Positions 61,668 through 64,000 of a stretch of 64,000 nt of DNA are shown in pieces. The notes beneath the pieces are model-generated. The model saw only the letters and a list, made by a program, of their open reading frames with translations. It did not search any database and was not told where the DNA came from. The translations under genes and the position numbers were made by a program. Position 1 is the first letter of the stretch. The number at the start of each line of letters is the position of its first letter. The stretch comes from an uncultured Bacilli bacterium (GTDB lineage: Bacteria > Bacillota_I > Bacilli_A > RF39 > UBA660), in the NCBI GenBank assembly GCA_934131175.1, contig CAKOZD010000005.1:32859-96858 (forward strand), given 5' to 3'.

Positions 61668-64000
61668 TCATAATACTTTTTTTTCTTCATTAAAGCTTTT
61701 CTCTTTTTCACTACTAATAGTTTTATTAAATGATGATTCTTCTCTAAAATCACTTTCAGATTTCTTATATTTTTCTTGTTTCTTTTTCTTTCTTTCTTGA
61801 GATTTGATATATTCATTTATTAGTACTTCACATTGTTCTTTATATTTTACAACAAATGGATTGCCTTCTTCTGTTATCATTCTATATATTTTATCTTTAT
61901 TATTAGAATTACTCCAATAATATCCCATTTGTGTTCCATCACTAAACAATAATGGACTGCTTTTAGATATTATTCTATTGCCATTATCTTTCACTGCTTG
62001 TAAGTGCTCTAATAATTTTTTTTCTTCGGTTATCTTTGTCTCTGACTTTTCTTGAAATTTGATATATTCACTTATTAGTACTTCACATTGTTCTTTATAT
62101 TTTATAATAAATGGATTGTCTTCTTCTGTTATCATCTTATATATTTTATCTTTTTTATTGCTCCAATAATATCCCATTTGTGTTCCATCACTAAATAATA
62201 ATAAACTTCTTTTAGGCATTATTTTGTTGCCATTTTCTTTCGTTGCTTGTAAGTACTCTAATAATCTTTCTTCTTCACTTAATTGCTTTTTATTATATTC
62301 TTTAATTAGTACTTCACATTGGTCTTTATATTGCATAATAAATTGGTTTCCATATTCTGTTATCATTTTGTATATTTTGTCTTTATTCAACTTCCAATAA
62401 CTACTTATTTGTGTTCCATCGCTAAATAATAATGAACTGCTTCGAGGCGTTATTTTGTTGTCATTTACTTTCATTGCCTGTAAGTATTCAAATAATTTTT
62501 CTTCTTCTGTAATCTTTGTATCTTGCTTTTCTTGATAATTATTATATTCTTTAATTAGCACTTCACATTGTTCTTTATATTGTATAACAAATGAATTACA
62601 TTCTTCAGTTATCATTTTATATATTTTATCTTTATTTTGTGGCCAATAATTTCTCATTTGTGTTCCATCACTAAACAATAATGAACTTCTTTTAGGCATT
62701 ATTTTGTTGCCATTTTCTTTCGTTGCTTTTAAGTATTCAAATAATTTTTCTTCTTCACTTAATTGCTTTTTATTATATTCTTTAATTAGTACTTCACATT
62801 GGTCTTTATATTTTATAATAAATTGATTACTTTTTTCTGCTATCATTTTATATATTTTATCTTTTTTATCTTTCCAATAATTTGCCATTTTTGTTCCGTC
62901 GCTAAACAATAGCGGACTATTATAAGTTATTATTTTATTGCCATTATTTTTCATCGCTTGTAAGTACTCTAATAATTTTTCTTCTTCAATTAATTGCTTT
63001 TTATTATATTCTTTAATTAGTACTTCACATTGGGCTTTATATTTTAAAATAAATGGATTATTTTCTTCTATTATCATTTTATATATTTTATCTTTTTTTT
63101 CTTTCCAATAATTTGCCATTTTTGTTCCGTCACTAAACAATAACGGACTATTATAAGTTATTATTTTATTGCCATTATTTTTCATTGCTTGTAAGTACTC
63201 TAATAATTTTTCTTCTTCAGTTATCTTTACCTCTGGATTTTCTTGATAACTATTATATTCTTTAATTAGTACTTCACATTGGTCTTTATATTGTACAATA
63301 AATTGATTACCTTCTTTTGTTATCATTCTATATATTTTATCTTTATTTTTATTCCAATATCCGCTCATTTTTTTTCCGTCACTAAACAATGCTGGACTCC
63401 TTTGAGGTATTATTTTGTTGTCATTTGCTTTCATTGCCTGTAAGTATTCAAATAATTTTTCTTCTTCTGTAATCTTTGCCTCTTGCTTTTCTTGATAATT
63501 ATTATATTCTTTAATTATTACTTCACATTGGTCTTTGTATTGTATAACAAAAGGGTTACCTTCTTCTGTTATCATTCTATATATTTTGTCTTTATTATTA
63601 GAATTACTCCAATAATATCCCTTTTGTGTTCCATCACTAAACAATAATGAACTTCTTTTAGGAATTATTTTGTTGCCATTATCTTGCATTGCTTTTAAGT
63701 ATTCAAATAATTTTTCTTCTTCACTTAATTGCTTTTTATTATATTCTTTAATTAGTACTTCGCATTGGTCTTTATATTTTATAATAAATTGATTACCTTT
63801 TTCTGTTATCATTTTATATATTTTATCTTTATTATTATGAGCACTCCAATAATATCCCATTTTTGTTCCATTACTGAACAATAACGGACTACTCCAAGGT
63901 ATTATTTTATTGCCATTATCCTTCATTGCTTGTAAGTACTCTAATAATTTTTCTTCATCAGTTAATTTAGGAGTTAATTCTTCTACTCTGTTATATAAAT
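61668..64000 (-). CDS. Tandem-repeat protein, helicase-associated-domain-like repeats (5' end cut by the window)
   Basis: The frame is open to the right edge, with at least 776 residues. Nine repeats of 77-86 residues are seen, each running TEEEKLFEYLQAMKxNGNKI, then LLFSDGTQMGYYWSN, NKDKIYKMITEEGNPF, and ending QYKDQCEVLIKEYN with one Cys. The SDG-x-x-MG-x-YW-x-N-x-KDKI core resembles the helicase-associated (HA) domain, a nucleic-acid-binding helical module; the match is by eye. Repeats 4 and 5 are nearly identical, so duplication is recent. The Lys-rich C-terminus has no domain. No helicase is visible; it may lie upstream. Confidence 0.7.
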   Translation of the reverse strand, partial: LYNRVEELTPKLTDEEKLLEYLQAMKDNGNKIIPWSSPLLFSNGTKMGYYWSAHNNKDKIYKMITEKGNQFIIKYKDQCEVLIKEYNKKQLSEEEKLFEYLKAMQDNGNKIIPKRSSLLFSDGTQKGYYWSNSNNKDKIYRMITEEGNPFVIQYKDQCEVIIKEYNNYQEKQEAKITEEEKLFEYLQAMKANDNKIIPQRSPALFSDGKKMSGYWNKNKDKIYRMITKEGNQFIVQYKDQCEVLIKEYNSYQENPEVKITEEEKLLEYLQAMKNNGNKIITYNSPLLFSDGTKMANYWKEKKDKIYKMIIEENNPFILKYKAQCEVLIKEYNKKQLIEEEKLLEYLQAMKNNGNKIITYNSPLLFSDGTKMANYWKDKKDKIYKMIAEKSNQFIIKYKDQCEVLIKEYNKKQLSEEEKLFEYLKATKENGNKIMPKRSSLLFSDGTQMRNYWPQNKDKIYKMITEECNSFVIQYKEQCEVLIKEYNNYQEKQDTKITEEEKLFEYLQAMKVNDNKITPRSSSLLFSDGTQISSYWKLNKDKIYKMITEYGNQFIMQYKDQCEVLIKEYNKKQLSEEERLLEYLQATKENGNKIMPKRSLLLFSDGTQMGYYWSNKKDKIYKMITEEDNPFIIKYKEQCEVLISEYIKFQEKSETKITEEKKLLEHLQAVKDNGNRIISKSSPLLFSDGTQMGYYWSNSNNKDKIYRMITEEGNPFVVKYKEQCEVLINEYIKSQERKKKKQEKYKKSESDFREESSFNKTISSEKEKSFNEEKKVL
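61790..63990 (-). repeat. Nine tandem ~230-260-bp coding repeats
   Basis: In-frame repeats of the gene above, in two length classes (about 77 and 83-86 codons), the longer ones carrying an extra NNYQEKQEAK-type linker. High nucleotide similarity makes copy number prone to change and to assembly error. Confidence 0.85.

Noticed and set aside
61622..61816. A 64-residue frame overlapping the end of the repeat protein
   Set aside because: Lys-rich product from a shifted frame of the Lys-rich tail, no ribosome site of its own.
61790..63990. CRISPR or satellite repeats near the right edge
   Set aside because: Long in-frame protein repeats with codon-level variation and no spacers.

Overview
The window is a very AT-rich (GC roughly a quarter by eye), gene-dense chromosomal segment from a spore-forming-lineage member of the Bacillota (Firmicutes). 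The evidence is spoIIM, spoIIGA-sigE and spoIVB, Shine-Dalgarno sequences close to AAGGAGGTGAT, a Bacillus-like tRNA-Glu, a T-box riboswitch and a Firmicute-type dif site. TGA serves as a stop (end of spoIIGA), so the standard bacterial code applies. A small-genome, uncultured gut lineage of Bacilli or Clostridia is likely, but the genus cannot be read from the sequence. No transposase, integrase of a mobile element, prophage or CRISPR array was seen.

Layout. Up to about 20.7 kb almost all genes are on the + strand: membrane and secreted proteins of unknown role, a DUF362 protein, two fused ATPase-permease ABC genes, a prepilin-LRR chimera, an acyl-CoA-synthetase-like enzyme, QueH, MurC, tRNA-Glu, a metallo-hydrolase, SpoIIM and an HTH protein. 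From 23.3 kb to the right edge almost all genes are on the - strand. The switch lies at a 970-bp, gene-free, extremely AT-rich stretch that contains a near-perfect dif site (21036-21063). The recombinase gene xerD lies 3.4 kb away. I read this as the replication terminus.

Right of dif come a thioester-domain cell-wall adhesin, deoB, xerD, a membrane-anchored SleB-like hydrolase and rarA. A T-box(Ala) operon follows (two P-loop kinases, alaS, holA), then an AI-2E-type permease, yigZ, tdk, the sigE-spoIIGA block, spoIVB, xseB-xseA-nusB-mutS, a TPM protein and yitT.

From 46.5 to 52.0 kb a single-direction cluster encodes three short TasA/camelysin-like secreted proteins, a long SipW-type signal peptidase, a DUF5305-like protein and two further secreted proteins. 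It looks like a dedicated surface-fibre or matrix export system. A MarR-controlled ABC exporter pair, a MacB-type ABC gene, a patatin-like lipase, an L,D-transpeptidase and a tandem-repeat protein cut by the right edge complete the window.

Regulation that can be read directly: the T-box with an Ala specifier; a tandem pair of equally built stem-loops, the second a terminator, just downstream of a strong promoter and ahead of yitT (candidate unknown riboregulator); a marR promoter nested in the preceding terminator; recurrent extended -10 promoters (TGnTATAAT); and several strong ribosome-binding sites whose correctly spaced start codon is ATT or ATA.
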